From: an uncultured Christensenellaceae bacterium
GTDB lineage: Bacteria > Bacillota > Clostridia > Christensenellales > Borkfalkiaceae
NCBI GenBank assembly: GCA_910587365.1
Contig: CAJUKJ010000004.1
Coordinates: 42,891 to 106,890 of the forward strand
Reading direction: 5' to 3'
Length of the DNA stretch: 64,000 bases
The position numbers and the translations under genes were made by a program. Position 1 is the stretch's first letter. Each line of letters opens with the position of its first letter. Below are positions 7,139-15,520 of this stretch, piece by piece. The notes under the pieces are model-generated. The model searched no databases, had not been told where the DNA came from, and worked only from the letters and a program-made list of their open reading frames with translations.

Positions 7139-7948
7139 ATGTTATCCAAAAAAATACTTACAATGCAGGATTTATCTTGCGTGGGACAATGTTCGCTTAC
7201 CGTGGCTTTGCCCGTACTTTCCGCAATGGGGATAGAAACTTGCGTACTGCCTACGGCAATTTTGTCAAACCATACTATGTTTAAAAAATGGAGCTGTCTG
7301 GATTTAACCGACGAAACGCGCAATATTATGAACGTCTGGCGCGAAAACGGGTTCAAATTCGATGCGTTCTATTTAGGCTATCTTGGCTCTGCCGAGCTTA
7401 TGGACGTTGCGAGGGACTGTTTTAAAGAATTTTCCGCAGACGGTGCAAAGGTTATAATAGACCCCGCGTTCGGCGACAACGGAGTACTCTACCCCGCGTT
7501 CGACCAAGCATACGTCAACGCAATGAAAAGCTTAATTAAAAGCGCGGATATAATTTTGCCTAATCTTACCGAAGCCTGCTTTTTAAGCGGTGTTCCCTAC
7601 GAACAAAACGCCGATTTACAGTTTACGGAAAAAGTAATTAAAAAATTGGCAACCATTACAGACGCAACGATAGTGCTTACAGGTGCGGAAAAGGACGGGG
7701 AAATCGGGGAAGTGATTTATTCGGACGGAAAATTTTCCTGCGTATGGGCTGAAAAGCTACCCAAACGCTTTCACGGTACAGGCGACATATTTGCAGCCGC
7801 ATTCACAGCAAAATATCTTGAAAGCGGAAGCTTGGAGCGCGCGTGCGAAGTTGCGGGCGGACTTGTGGCGGAGAGCATAAAGGCAACCGACCCCTCGCAC
7901 CCTTACGGTGTTAACTTTGAATATGCGTTAAAAAATGCGGATAGATAA
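7139..7948 (+). CDS. pdxK: Pyridoxal/pyridoxamine kinase
   Basis: A 269-residue ribokinase-family protein of the PdxK/PdxY type. It phosphorylates pyridoxal, pyridoxine or pyridoxamine with ATP to make PLP precursors. Visible signatures are the N-terminal MQDLSCVGQCSLTVALPVLSAMGI and the phosphate/anion-hole region FHGTGDIFAAAF, with the catalytic Asp at about residue 218. A good GAGGAG site overlaps the end of the ECF gene, so the two genes form an operon for B6 salvage. The usual length is about 280 residues, so it looks complete. Confidence 0.9.
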   Translation: MLSKKILTMQDLSCVGQCSLTVALPVLSAMGIETCVLPTAILSNHTMFKKWSCLDLTDETRNIMNVWRENGFKFDAFYLGYLGSAELMDVARDCFKEFSADGAKVIIDPAFGDNGVLYPAFDQAYVNAMKSLIKSADIILPNLTEACFLSGVPYEQNADLQFTEKVIKKLATITDATIVLTGAEKDGEIGEVIYSDGKFSCVWAEKLPKRFHGTGDIFAAAFTAKYLESGSLERACEVAGGLVAESIKATDPSHPYGVNFEYALKNADR

Positions 7949-7961
7949 AATAATAATATAC

Positions 7962-7990
7962 GCGGGTCGGACTTTAAAAGTCCGACCCGC
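7962..7990. terminator. Bidirectional terminator between pdxK and icd
   Basis: The stem GCGGGTCGGACT / AGTCCGACCCGC has a TTAAA loop and AT-rich flanks (ATTATTTTTAT on the plus strand). It separates the convergent pdxK and icd genes. Confidence 0.85.
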
Positions 7991-7997
7991 ATTATTT

Positions 7998-9203
7998 TTA
8001 TAATCTTTGCGCAATCGCCAGCAAAAATTCCTTCGAGTTGAGTTTGTGTACGGTTACGCCCTCGCGCCTGAAAAGCGGGATAAGGTCGCCCGTCATATAG
8101 CCCTCTTCTATGGTCTGTATGGTTGCCCTTTCAAGACGTTTGGCAAATTGCGTAAGCTCGTAATTTCCATCCAGTTCGCCACGCTTTGCAAGCGCGCCCG
8201 TCCACGCCCAGATTGTCGCAACCGCGTTGGTGGACGTTTCCTCGCCGTTCAGGTGCTTGTAATAATGCCTTGTTACCGTGCCGTGCGCAGCCTCGTATTC
8301 GTACTTGCCGTCGGGGGAAACGAGAACGGAACTCATCATACCGAGCGAGCCGTAAGCCGTTGCCACCATATCGCTCATAACGTCGCCGTCATAGTTTTTA
8401 CACACCCAAAGCATTCCGCCGTCCGAACGCATAACGCGTGCAACCACGTCGTCGATGAGCGTGTACATAAAGTATAAGCCCGCTTTTTCAAACTTTGCCT
8501 TATACTCTTTATCGTAAATTTCGTTAAAGATATCCTTAAATCGGTGGTCGTAGGTTTTGGAAATAGTATCCTTTGCACCCATCCATACCGGTAAATTGTT
8601 TTCAAGCGCGAAGTTGAAACAGCTTCTTGCAAAGGCGGAAACGGAAGCGTCGAGGTTATGCACGCCCTGTACTATGCCGTCGCCCTCAAAGCCGTGGATT
8701 AGCTGCCGCCTAAGCTCATTGCCGTCCTTGTCGCAAACGACGAGGTAAGCTTTTTCCCCCGCCTTAGTCCTGTCCTCGATGGAGTTATAAATATCGCCGT
8801 AGGCGTGGCGGGCAAGCACTATCGGCTTAGTCCAGCCCGGAATGTAAGGTATTATTCCTTTGACGAGTATGGGCGCACGGAAAACGGTTCCGTCGAGAAT
8901 GCGCCTTATGGTGCCGTTGGGACTCTTCCACATTTTTTTCAGTTTGTATTCCTCAACGCGCTGGGCGTTGGGGGTTATGGTTGCGCACTTGACGGCAACG
9001 CCGTATTTTTTAGTTGCCTCCGCGCTTTCAACCGTAACCGCGTCGTCGGTCCTGTCGCGGTTGGGAAGCCCCAAGTCGTAATATTCGGTCTTTAAGTGGA
9101 CGTAAGGTTTAATTAAAATATCCTTAATCCACTGCCAGAGAATACGCGTCATCTCGTCCCCGTCCATCTCTACGATGGGGGTCGTCATTTTTATCTTTTC
9201 CAT
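7998..9203 (-). CDS. icd: NADP-dependent isocitrate dehydrogenase (eukaryote-like type)
   Basis: A 401-residue enzyme of the cytosolic-type NADP-IDH group, oxidatively decarboxylating isocitrate to 2-oxoglutarate. Landmarks are PIVEMDGDEMTRILW at the N-terminus, TITPNAQRVEEY, KSPNGTIRRILDGTVFRAPI (substrate site) and DVVARVMRSDGGMLWVCKNYDGD (metal-binding Asp residues). The length is typical. It stands 17 bp after ddl, but a TATAAT lies in that gap (9213-9218) with TTGTAA 18 nt upstream. The gene may thus have its own promoter giving a leader of only a few bases. No Shine-Dalgarno is apparent. It would provide 2-oxoglutarate and NADPH. Confidence 0.95.
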   Translation of the reverse strand: MEKIKMTTPIVEMDGDEMTRILWQWIKDILIKPYVHLKTEYYDLGLPNRDRTDDAVTVESAEATKKYGVAVKCATITPNAQRVEEYKLKKMWKSPNGTIRRILDGTVFRAPILVKGIIPYIPGWTKPIVLARHAYGDIYNSIEDRTKAGEKAYLVVCDKDGNELRRQLIHGFEGDGIVQGVHNLDASVSAFARSCFNFALENNLPVWMGAKDTISKTYDHRFKDIFNEIYDKEYKAKFEKAGLYFMYTLIDDVVARVMRSDGGMLWVCKNYDGDVMSDMVATAYGSLGMMSSVLVSPDGKYEYEAAHGTVTRHYYKHLNGEETSTNAVATIWAWTGALAKRGELDGNYELTQFAKRLERATIQTIEEGYMTGDLIPLFRREGVTVHKLNSKEFLLAIAQRL

Positions 9204-9212
9204 AGTAAATAC

Positions 9213-9242
9213 ATTATAACTTATTTTCTGCCGAATTTACAA
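9213..9242 (-). promoter_or_regulatory. Possible icd promoter with near-zero leader
   Basis: Minus-strand TTGTAA (9237-9242), an 18-nt spacer and TATAAT (9213-9218) end 9 nt before the icd ATG at 9203. The -35 lies within the last codons of ddl. It is weaker than the other cases of this geometry in the window. Confidence 0.45.
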
Positions 9243-10318
9243 CTGTTTGAATTGATATTATTGAGTATTCCCGTGTTTAAAATTTTCTTTTCACTGGCGC
9301 GTGCGTAATCGTCCAACGCCTGCACGATAACCGCCTGCAAAACGGGATAGAAATCTTTGAAGCCGTTAGAAAGCAAATAATATGAAAGTGAACCGGGAAC
9401 GGTGTTGACCTCGCTTAAATATACTTCCCCGCCGCTTATTATGTAATCAAAGCGGACTATACCGCGCATATTCAGCTTTGAATATACCTCCGCGGTAATA
9501 CCTTTAATGCTTTGCGCTGTTGCTTCGGGAATATCCGCCGGTAAAACGGACTTGCCCCCTCCCGCATACTTATCGTCAAAGCTTAATATATCCCCGCCCG
9601 AAACCGCTTCTTCACAATCGGAAGTAATAACTTTCCCGTCCGAATAATAGGCGGCACAGTTGATCTCCCTCCGTCCTTCGAGATATTTTTCGCACAATAC
9701 GCCGTCGTCGTAAAAGAATGCCGCCTGAACCGCGCTTTCAAGCTCCTCAAAGTTATCGGCGCGTTCTATGCCTATACTCGAACCCAGCCGCGCGGGCTTG
9801 ACTATTACGGGAAAGCCGAGTGTTTCCGCCTTGGAAATTTCGTTTAAGTCGCGCATATATACGTATTCGGCGGACTTTACCCCCAAGGAATTCAGTATTA
9901 GCTTTGTAAAGTATTTATCCATAAATGCAGCGGACTCGAACATTCCCGCGCTTGCAAGCGGTATCCCGTTAAGGGCAAAAAGACCGCAAACCCCGCCGCC
10001 CTCGCCCCAGCCGCCGTGACAGCAGTTTAAGGCAACGTCAACACCGACGAATTTTTTGGGGCGACCGCGCTTATTCAGGACATATATGCCGCCCTTTGCC
10101 ACAAACGCGCGGGGGAAAGACGATAAATTTCCGCCCTTGAAATTGTTTATATCGGTAAGCCCGTCGCCCGTAAAAATTTCGCCTTGCTGCGATATATACA
10201 GGGGGATAACGGTGTCGCCGCCCTTTTTAAGCACATTTGCAGCCATAGTACCCGTGATAACTGAAATTTCATTTTCATTTGAAATTCCGCCGAAGATAAC
10301 GGCAATATTTCTTTTCAT
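9221..10318 (-). CDS. ddl: D-alanine--D-alanine ligase
   Basis: A 365-residue ATP-grasp enzyme that joins two D-Ala for peptidoglycan precursors. The N-terminus MKRNIAVIFGGISNENEISV is the family opening, VALNCCHGGWGEGGGVCGL forms the substrate region, and FPVIVKPARLGSSIGIERAD is the ATP-grasp core. Near the end, FDYIISGGEVYLSEVNTVPGS carries the metal-binding Glu/Asn. The frame extends to 10393, but GAGGTGG with 7-nt spacing selects the ATG at 10318. It follows murF in the operon, the next enzyme to use its product. The C-terminal tail after residue 340 is slightly longer than in common Ddl proteins. Confidence 0.95.
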   Translation of the reverse strand: MKRNIAVIFGGISNENEISVITGTMAANVLKKGGDTVIPLYISQQGEIFTGDGLTDINNFKGGNLSSFPRAFVAKGGIYVLNKRGRPKKFVGVDVALNCCHGGWGEGGGVCGLFALNGIPLASAGMFESAAFMDKYFTKLILNSLGVKSAEYVYMRDLNEISKAETLGFPVIVKPARLGSSIGIERADNFEELESAVQAAFFYDDGVLCEKYLEGRREINCAAYYSDGKVITSDCEEAVSGGDILSFDDKYAGGGKSVLPADIPEATAQSIKGITAEVYSKLNMRGIVRFDYIISGGEVYLSEVNTVPGSLSYYLLSNGFKDFYPVLQAVIVQALDDYARASEKKILNTGILNNINSNSCKFGRK

Positions 10319-10442
10319 AAAAAAATCCACCTCGCAAAAATTATTTTTTCGCTTTGGTGGATTATTTGTTTCTTCCGTTATATATTCGGGCAAAAGCGCG
10401 GTTTGCTTGCGCCGATAATTTATTTTTAATTTTAATAATTAT

Positions 10443-12035
10443 TTAATAAACGTCGGGCAAGTCATTTAAAAACAGTACCGTATCGTCAGGCTGAATAAAG
10501 TTTTTAAGCTCTTCCTGCGCCTCGGCAAGGTTAGGCTTTATGATAAGCTTTTCCTCTTCCCCGCCGCCGTCAACGTATCCGCGCTTTACCGCCGTCACGA
10601 GGGTGTCGCCCACTAAAATTATAAGGTCGAACCCGACAAGGTCTTTACCGAGTAGCGCGTTTTCCTCTTCTTCGAGAACGCCGAGTTCCACAAGCCCGGG
10701 CGTTACGACGATTTTTCTTCCGCCGAAGGTTTTTAAAACTTCCAGCGCGGCGCGCGCACCCTTTACGTTTGAATTGTATCCGTCGTCCAGAATATTTACG
10801 CCGTTTGCTTTTATAAGCTGTAAACGATGCTCTATAAATTCCAGATTGCCGATTGCGGAAACTATTTCGTCAAGACTCATTCCCGCAACGAATGCGGCTT
10901 CCGCGGCAAGCCCTATATTATATGCAGAGTGCTTACCTAAAAGTTTACTGTGCGCACGGCGGCTTTCGCCGTTTAAGGTTAACGTGAAGCCGACGCCGTC
11001 GGGACTGCAATGGATATCCGAAACACAGCCGCATCTGATTTTGGGGACGGGGTTTTCAGCAAACAGGTCGAAGCAGTCGTCGGCAATAACCGCCCTATCC
11101 TTGGTGTAACCGAGAATTTCGCCCTTTGCCTTTACGACGTTTTGGAAAGTCCCGAACGTTTCAAGGTGCTGACCGCAAATTCCCGTGATAAGCGAAATAT
11201 CGGGCGGGCAGATTTCGCAAAGCTCGGCAATGTCGCCGACGTGCCTTGCGCCCATTTCCGCAATGAAAATATCATAGTCTTCAAGACGATTGTTATTTAC
11301 CGCAAGCGCGATACCAATCGGGGTATTGTGCGAACGCGGGGTTGAAAGCACGCGGTACTTGGTTGAAAGAATACCGTTTAAAATGAACTTGGTACTCGTC
11401 TTGCCGTAGCTGCCCGTAATTGCGACAACCTTAATGCTTGAAGCCGCAAGCTTTACCTTTGCCTGTTTTATAAATTTTTTGTTGTGCGGAACCTCGTAAA
11501 TTTTTGCAATGCAGTTTGAAAGCATTAAAAGGGGAATTAAAAGCACGGGTAAAAGCGAAAGCGCGCAATACCTTAAACAAGTAAAAACACCGTTTCCCCA
11601 GACGTAGTCCGCAAAATTCAAAAGCGATACGAAGATATAGGAAACCACTGCGCATACGAGAGCAAGAACGGCGTACAGCCTATACAGCCTCGGCGTTGCG
11701 GAAACCTCCGAGCGGAGCGCGGTTTTTTTGTCCGCCACAACATATACGGCAAAAAACAGAATAAAGGGAGCAAGCCCTATCACAGCCGACCATTCGCCCG
11801 CAAACGAAAAGCAAAGCGAAATTACCGCCGACGACAGCGCGCAAAGCATTGCAAGAAGCACCAACCTTCCGAACGCAAGGTTTCCTTTCTTTTTAAGCCA
11901 TTTGAAATACTTTTTATTAGAGTAGCCCGCGGTCTGTAAAACGCCCGTTTGCCTGTAAACGGCAATGCAAAGCATTACCGCGAAAGCTATCGCCGTAAGA
12001 ACGCATTCTATTGTCTTTGGAACGGAAATAAACAT
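10443..12035 (-). CDS. murF: MurF-type ligase with N-terminal membrane domain
   Basis: A 530-residue Mur ligase. Residues 1-180 contain about five or six membrane segments instead of the soluble MurF N-terminal domain. The ATP-binding P-loop GSYGKTST is at residues 208-215, followed by a central domain (SHNTPIGIALAVN, AEMGARHVGDI) and a C-terminal domain (DDGYNSNVKGARAAL, VVTPGLVELG). It probably adds D-Ala-D-Ala to UDP-MurNAc-tripeptide at the membrane. The ddl gene follows directly and supports this. The alternative is a related ligase with another acceptor. The start overlaps the end of the hydrolase gene with only 1 bp between them. Confidence 0.85.
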   Translation of the reverse strand: MFISVPKTIECVLTAIAFAVMLCIAVYRQTGVLQTAGYSNKKYFKWLKKKGNLAFGRLVLLAMLCALSSAVISLCFSFAGEWSAVIGLAPFILFFAVYVVADKKTALRSEVSATPRLYRLYAVLALVCAVVSYIFVSLLNFADYVWGNGVFTCLRYCALSLLPVLLIPLLMLSNCIAKIYEVPHNKKFIKQAKVKLAASSIKVVAITGSYGKTSTKFILNGILSTKYRVLSTPRSHNTPIGIALAVNNNRLEDYDIFIAEMGARHVGDIAELCEICPPDISLITGICGQHLETFGTFQNVVKAKGEILGYTKDRAVIADDCFDLFAENPVPKIRCGCVSDIHCSPDGVGFTLTLNGESRRAHSKLLGKHSAYNIGLAAEAAFVAGMSLDEIVSAIGNLEFIEHRLQLIKANGVNILDDGYNSNVKGARAALEVLKTFGGRKIVVTPGLVELGVLEEEENALLGKDLVGFDLIILVGDTLVTAVKRGYVDGGGEEEKLIIKPNLAEAQEELKNFIQPDDTVLFLNDLPDVY

Positions 12036-12036
12036 T

Positions 12037-12759
12037 TTATTTACCTGTTAAAAAATTATAAATTAATTTATTGAATACCGAAGGATTTTCAGAAAAACAA
12101 AAATGCCCTCCGTCTATAAGCTCAAGCCTGCTTCCCCTGATAAGCCCGTTGAATACCGCCCCCTCTTCGTCGGGCGGGGTTACCGTGTCGGACCTGCCGT
12201 AGATTAAAAGGGTTTCGTTTTCTATTCCGCTTGCAAAGGACTGCAAATCCTCATTGACTATTTTTTTATAGCTTTCACGCATTATCGGGGAAAGAGTACG
12301 GTATTCCGCGCTTCCGAAATGCCTTTCGGCAAATTTAGGAAACAGCTTTTTAACGCGCCTGTACGCCTTTACCCGCCGCATATATCGGGGGGAACGCGGT
12401 TTTACTATACCCGCGCCGCCCGTAATTACAAGCTTTCCCGCACGGTCGCGGTTGCCGCTTAAATACCTGATAGCAACCCTTGCGCCGAAAGAATGAGCAA
12501 TTATGTGCGGTCTGTCCAACTTCGCCTTTTTTATAAAATCTTCAAGCCACCGACAGTAATTGCCCACGGAATATGCTTCGTCTAACGGCGAGCTTTTGCC
12601 GAAACCGAGGATATCGGGTGCAGTGACTTTGAAATATTGCGATAAAGATTTAATCTGATAATAAAAGCTTTCCTTTTGCGACAGATAACCGTGAAGAAGC
12701 AACACGTCGTTACCCTGCCCTTCCGTAATAGTGGAAATATACTTGCCGTTTAAAAGAAT
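12037..12759 (-). CDS. Alpha/beta hydrolase, apparent ATT start
   Basis: An alpha/beta hydrolase of 222 residues if started at GTG 12705, or 240 if started at ATT 12759. It has LLLHGYLSQKESF (oxyanion strand), PDILGFGKSS, the nucleophile elbow AHSFGA (GxSxG variant with Ala first) and DGGHFCF (catalytic His). The 18 residues upstream of the GTG (LLNGKYISTITEGQGND after the start) match the normal first strand of such hydrolases. No ATG, GTG or TTG lies between the upstream stop and 12705. AAGGAG at 12767-12772 stands exactly 7 nt before ATT 12759. The substrate is unknown. It sits between rimI and murF. Confidence 0.85.
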   Translation of the reverse strand: MLLNGKYISTITEGQGNDVLLLHGYLSQKESFYYQIKSLSQYFKVTAPDILGFGKSSPLDEAYSVGNYCRWLEDFIKKAKLDRPHIIAHSFGARVAIRYLSGNRDRAGKLVITGGAGIVKPRSPRYMRRVKAYRRVKKLFPKFAERHFGSAEYRTLSPIMRESYKKIVNEDLQSFASGIENETLLIYGRSDTVTPPDEEGAVFNGLIRGSRLELIDGGHFCFSENPSVFNKLIYNFLTGK

Positions 12760-12760
12760 T

Positions 12761-13195
12761 TTAAAGCTCCTTAACCATCACAAGGCAGTCCTCGCCGTCG
12801 GAATAATATCTGGTACGCGCATACGCGCCCTTAAAGCCGTTTTTAAGGTAAAGACTCATTGCCGCGGAGTTGGACACCCTAACTTCGAGAAAGACCTTTT
12901 CCGCCCCCTTTTCCGCGGCTATCGCGCAAAGCTTTTTTAAGACCTTTGTTCCGACGCCGCTCCTGCGGTACTGTTCGGTAACCGCGATGTTGCCGATATC
13001 GGCAGTATCCGCCGCAACGGTTATTCCGCCGTACCCGGCAACTTCCCCCGCGTCCTCGGCAAGCACGCCGTAGAATGTTTCCGTTTCAAAGCCAGAAGCA
13101 AGCATCTTAAAGCTCCACGGCTCCTTGGGAAAGCACTCCTCCTCTATTTTTGATATGCGCAGAATGTCCTCGTACTTCCACGGGCGTATCAGCAT
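12761..13195 (-). CDS. rimI: Ribosomal protein S18-alanine N-acetyltransferase
   Basis: A 144-residue GNAT acetyltransferase of the RimI type, which acetylates the N-terminal Ala of S18 in model bacteria. Visible motifs are IRPWKYEDILRISKIEEECF at the start, the acetyl-CoA loop QYRRSGVGTKVLKKL, and LEVRVSNSAAMSLYLKNGF with the conserved Asn and Tyr. It overlaps tsaB by 7 bp. The tsaE-tsaB-rimI order is the classic Firmicutes arrangement. Confidence 0.93.
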   Translation of the reverse strand: MLIRPWKYEDILRISKIEEECFPKEPWSFKMLASGFETETFYGVLAEDAGEVAGYGGITVAADTADIGNIAVTEQYRRSGVGTKVLKKLCAIAAEKGAEKVFLEVRVSNSAAMSLYLKNGFKGAYARTRYYSDGEDCLVMVKEL

Positions 13196-13794
13196 TTTCT
13201 TCCCTCCTCCGCCTGTGATTTCCTGACGTAGAGCGCGCTTATCGTTTCCGAGGTTTTACCCTTGTTCAAACACACTGCCGTATACAAACACTTCCCCGCG
13301 TCAAGGCGGGTATAGTTGGGAAGAGATAACTGCTCGAACCCGTATAGGGGAGCTTCAAGTTCGCAAACCAGACGTTCGCTTAAATACGCGGGAGGGAAAG
13401 TAACCGCCCTGTCTTTGCCGTAGCCGCACACGTAGTAATAGCCGTGCGCCGCGTCTATGACGGTATAAAAATTTTCGTCTGTCACATTATATGCAATTAG
13501 GTCGAAAGAGGTTACGGGGAGCAAAGGCTTGTCCGCGCCCAGCGCAAAGCCCTTGGCGGTGGCAATGCCGATACGTATTCCCGTAAACGACCCGGGGCCC
13601 GTTACCGCCGCAAAGAAGTCGCACTCCGAAGGCGTGAGGCTTGCCTGCTTTAACGCCTTTTCAACCTCGCCCATCAGAATTACGGAATGCTTCATAGCGC
13701 AGTCGGGAAGATGGTTTAAAACTATTTTTTCGCCTTTTACCGCAAGAACCGTAAGATAGCGCGAGGACGTGTCTATTGCAAGAAAATTATTCAT
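13189..13794 (-). CDS. tsaB: tRNA t6A synthesis protein TsaB
   Basis: A 201-residue ASKHA-fold protein that partners TsaD, TsaE and TsaC in making N6-threonylcarbamoyladenosine on ANN-decoding tRNAs. The opening FLAIDTSSRYLTVLAV and the block VTGPGSFTGIRIGIATAKGFAL are diagnostic. The C-terminal part is short and divergent, as usual for this family. It overlaps both neighbours (tsaE by 8 bp, rimI by 7 bp), which indicates one operon. The tsaD gene is not in the window. Confidence 0.95.
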   Translation of the reverse strand: MNNFLAIDTSSRYLTVLAVKGEKIVLNHLPDCAMKHSVILMGEVEKALKQASLTPSECDFFAAVTGPGSFTGIRIGIATAKGFALGADKPLLPVTSFDLIAYNVTDENFYTVIDAAHGYYYVCGYGKDRAVTFPPAYLSERLVCELEAPLYGFEQLSLPNYTRLDAGKCLYTAVCLNKGKTSETISALYVRKSQAEEGRKC

Positions 13795-14188
13795 ATATTA
13801 TTTGCCGTCCGTCCTTTATCTTATTTATAGTTACCCTTTTTACCTTTTCGGGCAACACGGAAGAAATGTTTTCCGCCCATTCGATAAGGCAGACTCCGCC
13901 CGCATAGAAATAGTCGGTAAGCCCCAACCCCTCCGCCTGCTCCCCGCAGGAAAGGCGGTAACAGTCGAAATGGTACAGCTTGCCGTAGTAGTCGTTCATA
14001 TAAGCGTAGGTGGGACTTAATATCTCGTCCACGATGCCTAAGCCCGCGGCAACGCCCTTTGCAAAAACAGTCTTGCCCGCGCCCATTTCTCCGTTCAATA
14101 AAACGACGTCGCCGCCGGACAAAGTCTTTGCGTATTCTTCCCCGAACTTTAAAGTTTCTTCGCTACTTTTGGAAATGAAAATTGCCAT
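13787..14188 (-). CDS. tsaE: tRNA t6A synthesis ATPase TsaE
   Basis: A 133-residue P-loop protein. NGEMGAGKTVFAKG is Walker A, ILSPTYAYMNDY a family block, and HFDCYRL and CLIEWAENI follow. TsaE is the ATPase that resets the TsaB-TsaD complex during t6A synthesis. It heads a run of seven close-packed minus-strand genes (tsaE, tsaB, rimI, hydrolase, murF, ddl, icd). No Shine-Dalgarno is visible. TTGCAA-17-TATAAT ends 8 nt before the ATG, so translation probably starts on a leaderless or nearly leaderless mRNA. Confidence 0.95.
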   Translation of the reverse strand: MAIFISKSSEETLKFGEEYAKTLSGGDVVLLNGEMGAGKTVFAKGVAAGLGIVDEILSPTYAYMNDYYGKLYHFDCYRLSCGEQAEGLGLTDYFYAGGVCLIEWAENISSVLPEKVKRVTINKIKDGRQIIYE

Positions 14189-14196
14189 ACGGCTAT

Positions 14197-14225
14197 ATTA
14201 TACCCCGCACGGCAATTTTTTGCAA
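14197..14225 (-). promoter_or_regulatory. tsaE operon promoter, leaderless geometry
   Basis: On the minus strand, TTGCAA (14220-14225), a 17-nt spacer and TATAAT (14197-14202) lie upstream of the ATG at 14188, with 8 nt between. Confidence 0.75.
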
Positions 14226-14300
14226 TTGTTTTAAAGTTCATTATTTGGCTATTTAGCCGTCAGTTCAGGACACGGCGCACCCTCTTACATTTCTGTGCCG

Positions 14301-15476
14301 TTACATCTTTTCAACCGCGTTTTTCAGCCTTTCAAGCGCGGTCTTTAAAACCGAACGCGGGCAGGCGGTGTTTATCCTTTGGAAGCCGCTTCCGCCCTTG
14401 CCGAAAATGTAACCGTCGTCGAGCCACAGCTTGGCTTCGCTTTGAACGAGTCCGGTAAGCTGTTTATCATCAAGACCGAGCCGCCTGCAATCGAGCCACA
14501 CAAGATAAGTACCCTCAGGCTCGCGCAGGGTTATCTGCGGCAGATTAGCCGCGATATATTCCCGCACGAACGCGATATTTTCCGCAAGATACACCTTTAA
14601 ACTTTCAAGCCAGCTTTCGCCGTAGTCGTAACAGGCTTTACACGCAACCGTACCCATTATATTGGGCTGGCTGTAACCCTGTCCGTCAAGCTCCTTCAAG
14701 AACTTTTCACGGCGTTCGTCGCAGGATATGTAGGTGTGTGCGACGTGCAGTCCCGCAATATTGAAGGTTTTTGTCGGAGCCGAGCATACGGCGCAGTTAT
14801 TGGCAAACTCCTCTTTCAGCGAAGCGAAAACGGTATGTCTGTTTGCACCGAAAACAAAGTCGGAATGAATTTCGTCCGATATGACGAAAACGCCGTGTTT
14901 AAGGCATATGTCGCCCATTTTTAAAAGCTCGTCCCTCGTCCAAACCCTGCCGACGGGGTTGTGCGGGTTACATAAAATGAAAACCTTGACTTTATTTTCG
15001 ACTATCTTTTTTTCAAAGTCTTCAAAGTCGACGGTGTAATATCCGCCGTCGTTTTTAAGCTCGCTTACGACAAGCTTTCTGCCGTTTTTGACTATACTTT
15101 CCTCAAAGGGATAATACACCGGCTGGCAGATTATTACCGAATCGCCCCTGTCGGTAAAGGCGCGCAGCAGTGCGCAAAGCGAAAATACGACGCTGCAAGT
15201 AATTACGAATTTATGCGGGTCGGGCGACCAGCCGTGCCTCTTTTCAAACCAGCCGCATACCGTTTTATAGTAGTCCTCTTTCGGTTCGGTATAACCGAAT
15301 ATTCCGTGGTCGGCGCGCTTTTTAATCGCGCTTATTACCTCTTCGGGGATACGGAAATCCATATCCGCAACCCACAGGGGCAGCACGTCGGGGGAAAGCC
15401 CGCGTTCCGACGCAAAGTCATACTTCAAGCTGTCGGTGTTTCTTCTGTCGTAAATTTTATCGAAATCGTATTTCAT
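14301..15476 (-). CDS. patB: MalY/PatB-type PLP aminotransferase (cystathionine beta-lyase)
   Basis: About 391 residues, fold-type I aminotransferase of the MalY/PatB group, which cleaves cystathionine or other C-S bonds. LPLWVADMDFRIPEEVISAI near the N-terminus is the family signature. ILCNPHNPVGRVWTRDEL, ISDEIHSDFVFG (PLP Asp) and SAPTKTFNIAGLHVAH (PLP Lys) follow. The frame extends 4 codons upstream, but GAGG with 6-nt spacing selects the ATG at 15476. It is the third gene after tcdA and a transsulfuration enzyme, which fits methionine or homocysteine synthesis. Confidence 0.9.
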   Translation of the reverse strand: MKYDFDKIYDRRNTDSLKYDFASERGLSPDVLPLWVADMDFRIPEEVISAIKKRADHGIFGYTEPKEDYYKTVCGWFEKRHGWSPDPHKFVITCSVVFSLCALLRAFTDRGDSVIICQPVYYPFEESIVKNGRKLVVSELKNDGGYYTVDFEDFEKKIVENKVKVFILCNPHNPVGRVWTRDELLKMGDICLKHGVFVISDEIHSDFVFGANRHTVFASLKEEFANNCAVCSAPTKTFNIAGLHVAHTYISCDERREKFLKELDGQGYSQPNIMGTVACKACYDYGESWLESLKVYLAENIAFVREYIAANLPQITLREPEGTYLVWLDCRRLGLDDKQLTGLVQSEAKLWLDDGYIFGKGGSGFQRINTACPRSVLKTALERLKNAVEKM

Positions 15477-15520
15477 CTGTAACCTCATATCCTATTACCG
15501 TATTTCAGCGGGCGGGCAAA

